A stretch of 64,000 nucleotides of DNA from contig KZ111149.1 in the NCBI GenBank assembly GCA_002077045.2, forward strand, positions 344,019 to 408,018, written 5' to 3'. Below the pieces are notes generated by a model that saw nothing but the letters and a program-made list of their open reading frames with translations, was not told the origin of the DNA and did not search any database. Position 1 is the stretch's first letter. The number at the start of each line of letters is the position of its first letter. The translations under genes were made by a program, and so were the position numbers. This DNA comes from Rachicladosporium sp. CCFEE 5018. Lineage: Eukaryota > Ascomycota > Dothideomycetes > Cladosporiales > Cladosporiaceae. This document shows positions 51,583 through 62,750 of the stretch, piece after piece.

Positions 51583-54500
51583 TCAAACCTCCTCCCTAAA
51601 CCTCGTCTCCCTCGCCGGACTATGACTCTTCGCCTGCCCCGCGAAAGCCGGCGCCGGCGCAAGCCCCTCATCAAAATGATCCCTAGCCTCCTCAAACTGC
51701 TCCGTCTTATTACTCTCAACCTTCTCAACCCCACTCGCAGTCCCCACAGCACCACTGCCAGCACCGGTAGCATCACCGACAGGCTCCTTACCCTTCCCAC
51801 CACCGACTTTCAACGCCCGCGCAACCCGCCCCGTACGTCCAGCTTCGATGTCGGATTCATCTAGACCTGAAGAAGAGAGGGAGGAGACGTCTGAGTCGCC
51901 GCGGTGGCGGCGGAAGGAGGAGGGTGAGGCTGGCGCATCCGACTTCGTCGCTAGGGGCGCGACTACGCCTGTGGTTGCGGGCGCGGAGGAGCCGGAGCTG
52001 AGGCTTGTGGAGGCTTTGGGGTCGGTGGTGGTGGAGGGGTCGGACTTGGTGACTTTACTGCTTGTGCTGGGGCCGCCGCTGCGGAATTTGCTGAAGAAGC
52101 CGCGGATGCCTTTGGGCTGGGCTTCCTCGGTGGTCGTTGTTGCTGTAGAGCGGTCGGCCTTTTGATCGGTGGATTTCTGGAGTTTGGAAGAGGTCATTGG
52201 GCCTGTAGTGGTTGAGGCGGCGGTAGTGGATTCTGTCACGGGAGCAGCATCGAGTTTCGCGTCTGTAGAGACCGGGGCGGCATCGAGCTTCGTGTCCGCA
52301 GCGGCGCCTGGTATGGTCGCCGGCTCAGCGGCACTAGTCACAGGCGAACTGACAACCCGCTCAGCAACCTCCATAGCATGAGCCGGGTCATGATCCGGTG
52401 CCGCCTGAGCGGCTGCAATACCCGAAGCACCGGCAGCCGCAACCGGCAGACCAGCATGATGGTCTTTCTCCTTCTCATCATGCACACCAGGGACTGTGGA
52501 AGGTCCTTCCTGAGCAGCAACGGGGCCGATAAAGTCCTCATCATCCTCGGGGTCCTCCCAATCAGAAACGCTTGAGCCGCTCGACTCGATCTTGGAAATA
52601 TGGCGCTCCAGGTCGGGCTTACGGGTCCGCGGGGGCGAGGGTACGGCGTCAGTGAGATGGCCAGTATGCGCAGTCTCGACACGCTCGAGAGAAGCATCCG
52701 GGTCATCGTCGTCGGCTTCGCGCGTGGCTGAGGCGGGCTCAACGACGGTGGGTACGGCGACAACCACGGGCTTGGCGTCTTCGGCTGTCGTGACGGTCGG
52801 GTCGGCGACGACTTCATCGCCGGCAGAAACGGGTGCAGCAGCTTCGCCCGTCTTCGCATTGCGGCTCTTCCTCTTAGAAGCGAGGCGCGTGAGAAGAGAG
52901 GTGTGCTCCTTCTGCTCGCCTGACTTGCGTCTGTCTGCGAGCTCGACGCTCTTGCGCTCTTCTTTCGCACGCTTAGCGGCTGCTTTCTCTTCATCTGTGA
53001 TGAATGTCAGTGAACTGCACAACACGATGCAACGAATATCACCCACTCTTGATCTTCTTCGCCTCATCCTTCTCCTCCCTCTCCTGCGTCTTCTTATCCC
53101 TCTTGTTCCTCTCCAGCTCCTCCCTCTCAAGCCTCAACTCCTCGTCCCTGGCCCTCTTCTTCTCAGCCGTATCGTTGATCTCATCAAACGTCGGCTTCAA
53201 CCTCGCAAGCGCGATAGCTTCAATCTCGCTCTGCTCCATGAATCTCCCACCGCCGATATGCGTCTTGCCATGATTCTCCTGCCTCACATCACTCTCAGCT
53301 TGCGCCTTCTGTCGAGCCTTGGCAGCCCACTCGTCCATCTTGGTCTGGGAGACTTTGCCAGTGTCTTGGAACACCTTGTCATCCATACGATTCATGGACT
53401 TCTGGACGTTGCGTTCGGCGGCTGCGAGCAGCGCTTTACGGTCCGCCGCCTGCTTCTTGGCGTCTACATCTCCAAGTGCGTTGTTGAGTTGGGACTGCCG
53501 GCCTCGGATGCGCCTCGCGGTCTGTTCATCGTCTGAGTCGAGCTCGGCGTCCGAGTCTCGTCGACGGTTACGGCCGCTGCGCATCGTGAGTCTAGAGCGC
53601 GAAGGCTGCGAGTCAGGGTAGCCGTAGTGTTCTCTGTATTTGGCGTTCTCGTGCTCTTTGTCGATCTTCGCAAGTCTCTCCTGCGCGAGCTTGTGCGCGG
53701 CGTCTTGCAGATGGATGTACTTCAACGCCTCAGACTTGAGATCCGCAGGCGCGTATGGCGCTGCGCTACGAGACTGAGCCACTTCTGCACCTGTGTTGCC
53801 GGCCGGGTTCGGTCCAGTCACCTTCTGATCCTGCAACTGGTACATCTGCTTCGCCATAGATACTGCAGATGCGCGCAGGGCGTCCTGGTGCTTCTTCTCT
53901 GACACTTCGATCTCGACTGGCGGATGCTCGCCCCACATGTCTGGGCTGACATTGGGTCCAAGATTCTGTACTCGCGCAGCTTGCATAGCTGGCGAGTTGT
54001 AGCCGAGCCCATCAGTCGCGGTGTTTGGGCGGTTGCGCACAGAGTTTCGCGACGAGACAGTCGCAGCATTGAGCGCATTGTGCGCGGAGTTGGCCTGATC
54101 TGGGTACAAATTTGCGGGTGCAGTGGGCGTCGAATCCGCGCGTTGGCGACTTTGCTTCTGTGACATCGTCGCAGCGAGCAGCGCGTTCCTGCGACCCTCC
54201 GGAGTGTATCCACGATCGAGCTGCGGACTGAGCGTCTTATTCTTCATCGCGATATTCGCAGCCGAGTTCCCCTCCTTGGTCGCAGAAGGCTGCCAAAGGT
54301 CGAGCTTGCCACCGTCCCTAGCGGCTAGCAGCGCTGCCCTTGAGCCTGCCTCGCTGGCTTCTGGATGCCAGATATCCTTCGGCTTGTAGTCCTTGGCTAG
54401 CATTGCTGCTGCACCTGCACTGCCTGAGGTATTACCGGAACTTGGGGAGCTCGGCAAGTCTTGCGCTCTCGCGTATTTGAGGGATGCTGCTGCGCCTGGA

Positions 54501-54708
54501 GGATGTCAGTATCTGCACTCGATGCGAGGTACTTGCGCCTCGACCCACTCGCTGAGCTCAGCTTGCCGTCCTTATTCAAGACGTCCTCCTTGGCGTGACT
54601 GGTGGCAAGTAGCGCCGCTGTCGAAGCCTGCGCCGACAACTTGTTTTGTTTCTCGTGAGCTGAAGGATCTGGGCACGGCACCTCGCCGGCATGGGCGTGA
54701 GATGCCAT
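51583..54708 (-). CDS. EIS1: Eisosome protein 1 (EIS1) family
   Basis: Structural protein of eisosomes, the plasma-membrane furrows organised by Pil1-type BAR proteins. Three exons (54549-54708, 53047-54495, 51583-52994), about 1006 residues. Splice 1 joins KLSSAS to AAASLKYARAQDLPS, and splice 2 joins DEAKKIK to NEEKAAAKRAKEE; both restore the family sequence. Typical N-terminal blocks: VPCPDPSAHEKQNKLSAQAS, AAMLAKDYKPKDIWHPE, LDLWQPSATKEGNSAA and SPQLDRGYTPEGRRNALLAAT. A long highly charged helix (about 430-560) follows, rich in K, E and R. The C-terminal 450 residues are acidic, Ser/Ala/Thr-rich and disordered. An upstream ATG at 54768 would add 20 residues and is less typical. Confidence 0.9.
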
Positions 54709-55336
54709 CGTCGCTTGTGATTGATCTGATCGCCTTTTAGCTGCGCTTCTTTTCGCGCCAACGGTCACTGTAGTCCCGCGATTTCCGAGAGGGTATGTGA
54801 CAAGACAGTAAGGAATCGAAAAGATACTTAGACCTCATCACAAGCAAGCTGTTGTGAGACTTCGAAGCCGTCGCATTCGAGAGCTCCATGACGTAGCTTG
54901 AATCAAGGCCGCGGCGTTGCAGCCAAGCGCTCGAGGTCTCGACCCTACTCTTTACCTTCATGTGCTTGACCACAAGACTATGCAGATGTATGTTGGTGTA
55001 TACGACGGGTAAACAATGCGTGAGAAGTATCGACCTGTGTGGTGACCCACCAGAGCCTTCATTTTACTTCATCTATCGCAGACCAGGCAGGCACGACTGA
55101 CAGGTGATCTGCACAGGGGCACGGTTCTTGTTTGCGCCACCAACCTTGCACATGAACGTCAGTCTCGACAACGAGGCATATCAATGCAGAAATGCTCGAG
55201 ATATTATAGACTGACGCGCCAAGTAAGTCGTTCGGCCTCTGTTCGTTGCCTTTCCTAGTTTTTGTTATACTGCAGAAGGTGAAGACAGTGTTATCGCTAA
55301 GAAAGCCATTGCATTTATTGGTCGCTCGCGATCACC
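54709..55336. promoter_or_regulatory. Divergent intergenic region
   Basis: About 630 bp between EIS1 (minus) and the phosphatase gene (plus). No gene recognised. The region right before 55337 is moderately AT-rich (TTTTTGTTATACTG at about 55260). Confidence 0.4.
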
Positions 55337-56212
55337 ATGGAGCAGCACTCGCCTTTCACCTCCCTCCCTAACTTCCGCGACGTCGGTCTCTTCGTCAACT
55401 CTCGCACTCCAACTCCAGCCCTGCGACAAGGTCTACTCTTTCGCTCCGCCCGTCCCGACGCCACAGCACCTCAGGAACTATCACGCTTGAAGTCCGAGTA
55501 CCACATCACCACTCAAATCGACCTCCGCACTAAAACCGAGCACCTCGAACAACTCGACAAACTCTCCAAATCCTCACCCTCCAAATCCCCAGCCACTAGG
55601 CCAAAAGACCCCGGCCTCGCCCTCGCAGTCCAAGGTCTGCGCTACGAGAACGTAAACCTCAACGGCTCCTCCTACTCAAACTCCCTTCTCAAAGAACTGA
55701 GCTACTGGCACATAGCAAAACTCGCCGCTCTCTACGCCGTCGGCAAGCGTACAGAAGCGATCTCAATCCTCGGCACAAACGTCATGGCGCCCTCCGGTCT
55801 CACAGGTCTAGCACTCCGCACGCTGCAAACCAGCACCGCCGAGATCGCGCAGCTCTTCCGCATACTAGCTGACGAGAGTGCGTGGCCAGTAATGATCCAC
55901 TGCACGCAGGGCAAAGATCGCACCGGCCTGAGCGTACTGTTAGTGCTGATGCTCTGTGGCGTGGGGGCGAGGGAGATAGATGCAGATTACATGGCCACGC
56001 AAGCCGAGCTCGTGAACGAACGGGCGGCGAGGGTGAAGGAGATAGAGTCGATTGGGCTGCCGGAGAGTTTTGCGGATTGTGAGGTTGGATGGGTGGGAAA
56101 GGTAGAGGCGTGGATTAATGATGAGAAAGGCGGGATCGAGAGCTACCTGGCAGACTGTGGTGTGAGTAAGGCGGAGATGGAGAGTGTGAGGAGAATACTG
56201 CTGCAGAGATAG
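55337..56212 (+). CDS. Tyrosine/dual-specificity phosphatase-like protein (Y_phosphatase3 type)
   Basis: Single exon, 291 residues. The N-terminal block LPNFRDVGLFVN followed by RQGLLFRSARPD is typical of the tyrosine phosphatase 3 family (fungal and bacterial). The active-site loop is HCTQGKDRTG (about residue 193), with the Cys nucleophile, Arg and the following Thr-Gly all present (C-x5-R-T-G), so catalysis is expected. A helix LSVLLVLMLCGVGAREIDADYM and a C-terminal four-helix part follow. Relatives act on phosphotyrosine or phosphoinositides. The true substrate is unknown. The gene ends 24 bp from UTP13 (convergent). Confidence 0.88.
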   Translation: MEQHSPFTSLPNFRDVGLFVNSRTPTPALRQGLLFRSARPDATAPQELSRLKSEYHITTQIDLRTKTEHLEQLDKLSKSSPSKSPATRPKDPGLALAVQGLRYENVNLNGSSYSNSLLKELSYWHIAKLAALYAVGKRTEAISILGTNVMAPSGLTGLALRTLQTSTAEIAQLFRILADESAWPVMIHCTQGKDRTGLSVLLVLMLCGVGAREIDADYMATQAELVNERAARVKEIESIGLPESFADCEVGWVGKVEAWINDEKGGIESYLADCGVSKAEMESVRRILLQR

Positions 56213-56236
56213 CGATTGTGTATAGTGCTACCTATG

Positions 56237-59135
56237 CTACGCAACGCCCTGCATCTGCTGCAGCGCCCAGAGCAGCACAAATCGCTCTTCGCCTATCTTC
56301 TCCAGCCGCGTCAAATGCCGCTCGGTGTAAGCTTTCAGCCCATCCAGCACATCTTTCACGCTTTCCTTCTCCTGCACTTTGTCCTTCGTGCTCATAACCG
56401 CCATACCCTTCGCCAAACTGCCATTCACCTCATCCTCCTCGAAGAGACTAGCCGCTGGCCCGCGGCGGCGATGGCGCACATTCAGGATCCGCTCTTTCGG
56501 GTGTAAGCGCAGGAGAGCGTAGAGAACATGCTGCGCAACATCATGCGTCCGCGCGTTGGCGTTCCAATCCCTCAGCCTCCTCAGCAAGGCCCAGAGCTGC
56601 GAATCGCTCAACTCCCTCAGTACATCATCAACGTCCTGGTTTCCCGTGAAGCTACCGGCTTCGTGCTCGCCGTTCACGACCGCAGCGAAGAGGTCTAGGA
56701 GGCGTTTGGGGTGGTTTAGTTGTAAGGCGAGGATTATGGCTTCCCGGTAATTGGAAGCGCGGATGTGGTTCTGCAGTTCTTGGTCCTGTTCTATGCGCGC
56801 TGAGGCTTGGGTTGTGGCGGCTAAGGCGGTGGTGGATGTTGTGTCGAGCCAGAAGGTTAGTGTGCTGTCGGCGGAGCCGGAGACAAGGGTAAGTTGGTCT
56901 TCATTGCCGGAGGGTTTGGGGTCTTCGTCGTCTGCATCGGCCATGGTCGAGTCATCGTTGCTCTTGATGGGTGCAGCTGCACTTTTCTGGTCGTTCAGGG
57001 ACTGGATCCTGGGAGGCTTTACGGCGAGCGCCCAGACGCGATCAGTGTGGTTGTCGAGTGTAGTCGCGCACTCGCCGCTCTGAGCGTCCCAGATCTTGAC
57101 GAGACCATCTCCAGCTGCGCTCGCGACCAGCGCGCCTCGTTTGTTCCTGCCGCCATCCTCGGCTGGTATCGGAAGCCACACAACTTTCAGCACACTATTC
57201 ACATGTCCCTCGAACGTTCGCAAGCAGCTGTAATCACTCAGGCTCCAGATCCTGACAGTCTTGTCTCCACTTCCCGTGACAACCATGCCTTTCGCACTGC
57301 TGGCTCCTCCGCCCTCGCTGGAAGTAGTCAGAGCGGGCGTTGAGGCGGATGCAAATGCGACAGACCAGACACCGCGCTTGTGTCCTCGCAGTACACCGAT
57401 CGTCTCGCCAGCTTCAGCGTCCCAGATCTTGACTGTTCGATCTTGTGATGCTGAAGCGAAGAGTGGTGTTGTTGCCGAGTCAGACACATCAATGGCATTG
57501 ATATCCTTATCGTGCGCCTTTCGCGTGTACGCAGCTCGAGACGCCTTGCCTTCAGCTCCTATCTCCCACCGCTTGATAGTCTTGTCCTGACTGCCAGTGA
57601 TCAGGAACTTCGGCGGGTGATCGAGAGGCTTGTTGTACGCTTGTGAGCCAGTCTGAGGTGTTGCGTGTGGGAGCGAAACGGCGCCAATACTCTCTGCGTG
57701 GCCCGTGAAAGTGGCGTAGCATTCGTATGAGCTGTTCGCAGGGTCAAGTCGCCACAGTCGTCCGGTGTTGTCTTTGGCGCCTGTTGCGAGCCAGTGGCCG
57801 GACCAGTCGGTGTCGATTGTGATGACTATGTCGCTATGACCCTTCAGTAGGGCTACGTCGGCTCCGAAATATGGCGCATCCGATGAGCTCTCTGCTGAGG
57901 CTTCGACAGAGACGATCCGGATGTCTTCCAAGTTCGTGGCCAGGGCGAGTAAATCGTGCTCGGGTCCGATGTATGCCAAGTCAATGACTTCGTCATGAGT
58001 TCCAGATATGCGACGCATGACAGACAGTGTAGCTAGCGACTTTGACGTCGGTGACAAACCCTCTAGAGATGATAGCAGTAGCGTCTGATCTGCATGTATC
58101 GAGAGAATGAAACCAAGATGAGAGCGGTGCAGCACTTGAACAATTGCTTCTGTCTCAACACCAGCCTCTTGCTCCTCAGTGACCTCAGTGCCGTTCGCCA
58201 CGCTCCAGGTCCGCAACCGAGCAGTCTCGCCACCAGTATAGAGCAATTGACCGCCTGCAAGGAAGCCTATACTTTCGATCGTCTCGAGCACAGGTATCGT
58301 TGCTCGCGCCTTCCATGTTCGAGCATCCCAGACAATCGCTGTCCTGTCCCGACTGCCTGAGAGAAGTAAGTTCTGCTCCGGGGAGTAGTCCAGGCTCCGT
58401 ACCACCGAGACGTGCGAGTCGAGATTCGCGACACTCTTCCGCTTTGCCAGATCCCAGACCCGCACTTTGCCGTCTTCACCACCGGATGCAAGCCGGTATC
58501 GAGCCGCGGTCTCATCTGTAATGTCCTCCTCATCTCTGCTCTTTCGCTTTTTCGACTTGCCCTCGGGCTCAGCTATAGACGCAGCCTCGAAGAAGTGCAG
58601 CGCTGAGATGACGCCGCTATGCCCATGGAACGTATGTGTCGCATACCCTCCCCTTAAATCCCAGACTTTGACCACTCCATCTGCACCTCCCGTAGCTAGC
58701 AATGAGCTCGTCGAGTCGATCGCAGTCGTAACCACAGGAGCCGTATGTGGCTTCAGCGTCCTCAACAGCTTCGGTGTGATCGATTCATCGTCGTCTTGCG
58801 AGGTTTGCAGCGCATATATGCGCATCGACAGGTTTCTCGAACATATTACCAGGAACTTCGCATCGGGGGATAAGGCCAGGGTTGTGATCGCTTCACCGTC
58901 CTGGGAGCTTTTGTCAATGTCAGTCGACGCTTGACGGGACCGTAAGAGTGCGACTTACGCCTTCTATCCTCGCCAGGTGTGCGCCAGTGCTAAGGTCTGT
59001 GAGGAGGGCCTCTTCGCTCAGACATGTCGCTAGGATTCGCCCATCGTAGCTTAGGTCCACGGCGCCGCCTGTATATATAGGCTGAATGACTCGACTGGGC
59101 TCGAAGGTCGTCTTCGTGTCGGCTTTGTAGGCCAT
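56237..59135 (-). CDS. UTP13: UTP13, WD40 component of the U3 snoRNP / small-subunit processome
   Basis: Component of the UTP-B complex in the nucleolus, needed for early 18S pre-rRNA processing. Two exons (58959-59135 and 56237-58900; 58-bp intron, phase 0, joining ARIEG to DGEAITTLALS) give 946 residues. Tandem beta-propellers with about 12 WD repeats are visible, for example VVTTAIDSTSSLLATGGADG, VRSLDYSPEQNLLLSGSRD, LFASASQDRTVKIWD, and SGSADSTLTFW at the end. The family's C-terminal domain follows a short acidic linker (EDPKPSGNEDQ) and includes NYREAIILALQLNHPKRLLDLFAAV and a helix near the end (LRRLRDWNANARTHDVAQ). Divergent from RSA4. Confidence 0.95.
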
Positions 59136-59478
59136 GGCCGCGGTATGTGGGAACTCAGTCGTCTCGAGGTCCGCTCAGTGTCCTTGATGTCCCGGTGGAC
59201 AGAACGACAAGAATGTTACTTCAGCCTCACGAATACCCGCACAGTAGCATGAGCGTATCCAGACGAGCCCTGAAAAACAGTGATGGGAGGATTGAGGTCG
59301 ATTTCGGTTGCGTCTGGCCGTTGTCGCATATCCCAGATCGTCCCAAACTTTTCCCTTCACATGCAAATCTGAGTGCGGAACAGCCCCGCATAGCACTCGA
59401 GTACCTCACAAAAAGTTCCAGACATTGATCTTGATCTCATACACTAAACATTCAACCTTCCCCAGCTCTTCCGCAACC
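59136..59478. promoter_or_regulatory. Bidirectional region between UTP13 and RSA4
   Basis: 343 bp between two divergent ribosome-biogenesis genes. It contains an A5 tract (CTGAAAAACAG, about 59270) and a second A5 (CACAAAAAG, about 59408). I could not confirm RRPE- or PAC-type elements by eye. Open frames here are short and unsupported. Confidence 0.45.
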
Positions 59479-61026
59479 ATGACGACCGTCCTCCCGCCCC
59501 CCTCCAAACGCCAGAAGCTCGCCACCTCCATCCTCGCCAGCAATCAAGTCCCCCCACCCCAAGCCCCGCCATCAGCCCTCCAACGAATCCAATTCCGCGA
59601 CGCCGACACCTCCGCCCCACAAGGCCCCGTCGTCTCGCTCTCGCTCGCAGATCTCTCGCTCAAGAACCTTTCCCTCCTCTTGAACAGTCTGCTAGGCCAC
59701 ACGAATCCGGATGACAGGCTACCGTACAGATTCTACGACCCGCTGAACAATGGCGTGGGGGAGTTCGATCAAGAGCGGATCGTGAGGGCTTATGTAGATG
59801 GCTTGACGAACACGGAGACGGTGCTTGAGGTGCCTTGTCGGGCTGAGGCGGTGTTTAGGGTGAAGGCTGTGACGAGGTGTTCAGCGAGTATATCAGGACA
59901 CGGCGAGAGTATCCTGGCACCGGCTTTTTCGCCTGCCACGAGCTCGAGACTGGCGACTGGGAGCGGCGACAACACGGCGCGGATATGGGATTGTGAGACT
60001 GGCACGCCGTTGCATACGCTGAAGGGGCACACGGGGTGGGTGTTGGCTGTTGCGTGGTCGCCGGAGGGGGATGTGCTAGCTACGGGCGGGATGGACAATA
60101 CGCTGAGATTGTGGGATCCGGTGAAGGGCGAGGCGATTGGAGGAGCGTTGAAGGGACATACGAAGTGGATTACGAGTATATGTTGGGAGCCGTTCCATTT
60201 GCAGCAGGAGGGACGGCCGAGGCTGGTGACTGCGTCGAGGGACTTCACACTGCGGATATGGGATACGGTGGGCGCGACAACGGATCTGGCGTTGACGGGG
60301 CACAAGGGGAGCGTGAGCTGCGTGCGGTGGGGTGGTACTGGGCAGGGAGTGATTTACAGCGCCTCGCATGATCGGACGGTGAAGATATGGGATGCGCAGA
60401 AGGGGACACTGCTCTCTACGCTCTCGTCACACGCACACTGGGTGAACCATCTTGCTCTGTCGACCGATCACGTCCTGCGAACAGGCTACTATGACCACAA
60501 AGGCTCCAAGGCCATTCCCGCAAATCTAGCAGACAAACGACAACGAGCGAAAGAGCGCTATGCCTCTGCCACAGCCGGCGCAGGCGGTCTCGAGCGTCTG
60601 GTCACAGCCTCAGACGACTGCACAATGTACCTCTGGACGCCGTCCACATCAACGAAACCTCTGGCTCGTATGATAGGCCACCAAAAGCAGGTCAACCACG
60701 TCACATTCTCCCCTGATGGTGCAACGATAGCCTCGGCCGGTTTCGACAACCACGTCAAGTTGTGGAATGCGAAAGATGGCGCGTACTTGACGACGCTACG
60801 AGGGCATGTTGGTGCAGTGTATCAGTGTGCTTTCTCGCCGGACAGTCGGTTGTTGGTGAGTGCCAGTAAGGATACGACGCTCAAGGCTTGGGATGTGAAA
60901 AATGGGAAGCTCGCAGAGAACTTGCCTGGCCACAAGGATGAGGTGTTTGCTGTTGATTGGAGTCCTGATGGGGATAGGGTGGGGAGTGGAGGGCAGGATA
61001 AGGCTGTGAGGATCTGGCGACACTAG
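59479..61026 (+). CDS. RSA4: RSA4/NLE1, ribosome assembly factor (pre-60S)
   Basis: WD40 assembly factor of pre-60S particles. Its N-terminal domain binds the MIDAS domain of the AAA ATPase Rea1/midasin, which remodels the particle. Single exon, 515 residues from the ATG at 59479 (MTTVLPPPSKRQKL). The N-terminal NLE domain is at about 30-130: VQFRD-like IQFRDADT, LLNSLLGH, LPYRFYDP. Then comes an eight-bladed propeller with repeats such as GHGESILAPAFSP, LKGHTGWVLAVAWSPEGD, GHKGSVSCVRWG, GHQKQVNHVTFSPDGATIAS, LRGHVGAVYQCAFSPDSR, and LPGHKDEVFAVDWSPDGD, ending KAVRIWRH. Longer upstream in-frame ATGs are ignored because the NLE domain starts near here. Confidence 0.96.
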   Translation: MTTVLPPPSKRQKLATSILASNQVPPPQAPPSALQRIQFRDADTSAPQGPVVSLSLADLSLKNLSLLLNSLLGHTNPDDRLPYRFYDPLNNGVGEFDQERIVRAYVDGLTNTETVLEVPCRAEAVFRVKAVTRCSASISGHGESILAPAFSPATSSRLATGSGDNTARIWDCETGTPLHTLKGHTGWVLAVAWSPEGDVLATGGMDNTLRLWDPVKGEAIGGALKGHTKWITSICWEPFHLQQEGRPRLVTASRDFTLRIWDTVGATTDLALTGHKGSVSCVRWGGTGQGVIYSASHDRTVKIWDAQKGTLLSTLSSHAHWVNHLALSTDHVLRTGYYDHKGSKAIPANLADKRQRAKERYASATAGAGGLERLVTASDDCTMYLWTPSTSTKPLARMIGHQKQVNHVTFSPDGATIASAGFDNHVKLWNAKDGAYLTTLRGHVGAVYQCAFSPDSRLLVSASKDTTLKAWDVKNGKLAENLPGHKDEVFAVDWSPDGDRVGSGGQDKAVRIWRH

Positions 61027-61430
61027 TAGTCATAATGATATGAGTAGCTGCATCAAGTCACCTCTGGCTCATACTCAACGTCAGACAAAGTGAGCAGTCA
61101 TACCGTGAGTGATGTATTCGATATGTTGGCACGTGATAGGCTCATCCGATCGCCCACGCTAGTGCCGGGCCGCAACGCCACAGCTCCTTCCTCGCGGATT
61201 CCATCGAAAAAAGTAGACTCAGGCCCAGCCAAACTGCGATTCTACATCAACAACCTCCTGCAACACCAACACTACACACACCACCACAAACACCCTCTCC
61301 TTCCACTCATTACGTGTTTCTTGCAAGCGTTCCTTGTACGAGACACTCCTGCTTCACTCGAAGGCAGCAAACGAACCAAATACCCAACACTACCGAAATC
61401 ACCTCCCCTACAATCTCAGCCTCATTCAAG
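61027..61430. other. Intergenic region upstream of DED1, no gene seen
   Basis: About 400 bp between RSA4 and DED1. A CA-rich stretch (61250-61310, ACACCAACACT and ACACACCACC) lies upstream of the ATG at 61431, likely the 5' leader. In-frame ATGs at 61314 and 61334 precede the normal DED1 start. Confidence 0.4.
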
Positions 61431-62472
61431 ATGGCGGACCAAATCAACATGAACGGCCTTTCCCTCCAAGACTCTCAGCACGCTCCCAAGGGCGGTGCTG
61501 GACAACCGAACGGAGCGTTCGAGCGCTCAGCTTATGTTCCACCTCACATGAGGAACGCGCCACGCGGCGCTCCCAACGGCGCTCCTGCCGCCTTCGATGG
61601 CCCCCCGCCAGGTGCCAACGGCACGAACGGCTCCGCGTGGGCTGCTCCAGAGGCGAAGTACGTTCATTCTAGATCACTCACACGCATAGAGAACACATCA
61701 CTAACACATCGCAGCGGCTACGGCGGTGCTCCTCCAGCACGCGGCAACTGGGGTGCAGCTCAGGCTTTCACTCCTCGCGGTCCCCCACCAGCTACCAACG
61801 GCGGCTGGGATAATTCGCCGGCACCCTCTCGCGCCTTCGACCGCAACGCGTACGGTGCACCCGGCGGTGGCGGTGGACGCCCGACCGGCGGTTCAGGAGA
61901 CGGACGTTGGGCAGACGGCAAGCACATCCCAGGACCCGCCAACCCACGTGTCGAGCGTGAGCTGTTCGGTGTGGTCGACGACCCATCGAAGGGTCACAGC
62001 GGCATTAACTTTTCGAACTATGACGACATCCCAGTCGAGGCTTCGGGAGACAATGTGCCAGAGGCTGTGACTTCATTCACGAACCCGCCTCTAGACGACC
62101 ATCTCATCACCAACATCAAGCTCGCAGGCTACAATGTCCCTACGCCAGTACAGAAGTACTCGATCCCCATCGTCATGGGTGGACGCGATCTCATGGCTTG
62201 CGCTCAGACCGGTTCCGGAAAGACTGGTGGTTTCCTCTTTCCCATCCTCTCTCAGGCATTCCAACACGGTCCCAGCGGCTTTACGCCCCCACAGCAAGGC
62301 TTTGCTCGCCAACGCAAGGCTACCCCCACATCCCTCATCCTCGCACCTACGCGTGAGTTGGTCTCCCAGATCCACGAGGAGGCTCGCAAATTCGCCTACC
62401 GCTCCTGGGTGCGTCCTTGCGTCGTCTACGGTGGTGCCGATATCGGCTCCCAGCTCCGTAGCATGGAGCGTG
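61431..62472 (+). CDS. DED1: DED1-type DEAD-box RNA helicase, 3'-truncated by assembly gap
   Basis: ATP-dependent RNA helicase needed for translation initiation on long or structured leaders. Two exons before the gap: 61431-61657 and 61715-62472 (57-bp intron). The N-terminus carries MADQINMNGLSLQDSQ, then SAYVPPHMRN (an eIF4E-binding-type motif known in this family), and a Gly/Pro/Asn-rich region. The helicase core begins with the Q motif (YNVPTPVQKYSIP), motif I AQTGSGKTGG, Ia PTRELVSQI and the GG motif YGGADIG. The frame is open at 62472, where the 100-N gap begins; the DEAD box and domain 2 (about 300 residues) are missing. A true 100-bp gap could not hold them, so the gap length is not real. 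Confidence 0.92.
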
Positions 62473-62572
62473 NNNNNNNNNNNNNNNNNNNNNNNNNNNN
62501 NNNNNNNNNNNNNNNNNNNNNNNNNNNNNNNNNNNNNNNNNNNNNNNNNNNNNNNNNNNNNNNNNNNNNNNN
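62473..62572. other. Assembly gap, 100 N
   Basis: A run of exactly 100 N. It joins the truncated DED1 gene to another copy of the aminopeptidase-tail/PEX10 segment. The base after this gap is the same base of the segment as after the first gap. Confidence 0.99.
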
Positions 62573-62677
62573 AACTTGGCGCAGTCTATTGATGCGGTGC
62601 GCGCTAAGATCGGCTGGCTGGAGAGGGATGGGAAGGATGTTGAGGATTGGCTTAAGGCGGAGAAGTACTTGAGATAG
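62573..62677 (+). pseudogene. 3' fragment of the M1 aminopeptidase gene (copy C)
   Basis: The same 35-codon tail as at 21626-21730, ending in Arg rather than Lys. It starts at the first base after the second gap. It is unlikely to be a separate gene; its upstream part is missing. Confidence 0.9.
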
Positions 62678-62750
62678 AGTCTCTCCTCCTGAGGTATTGG
62701 AAGCATTGCTGGGGTATATAGCTGCATAGATGAACCCTGTCCTCGCTAAT

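Noticed and set aside
61314..61430. Upstream in-frame start for DED1 at 61314
   Set aside because: The family start MADQ-type at 61431 is preceded by a CA-rich leader. The extra residues are not DED1-like.
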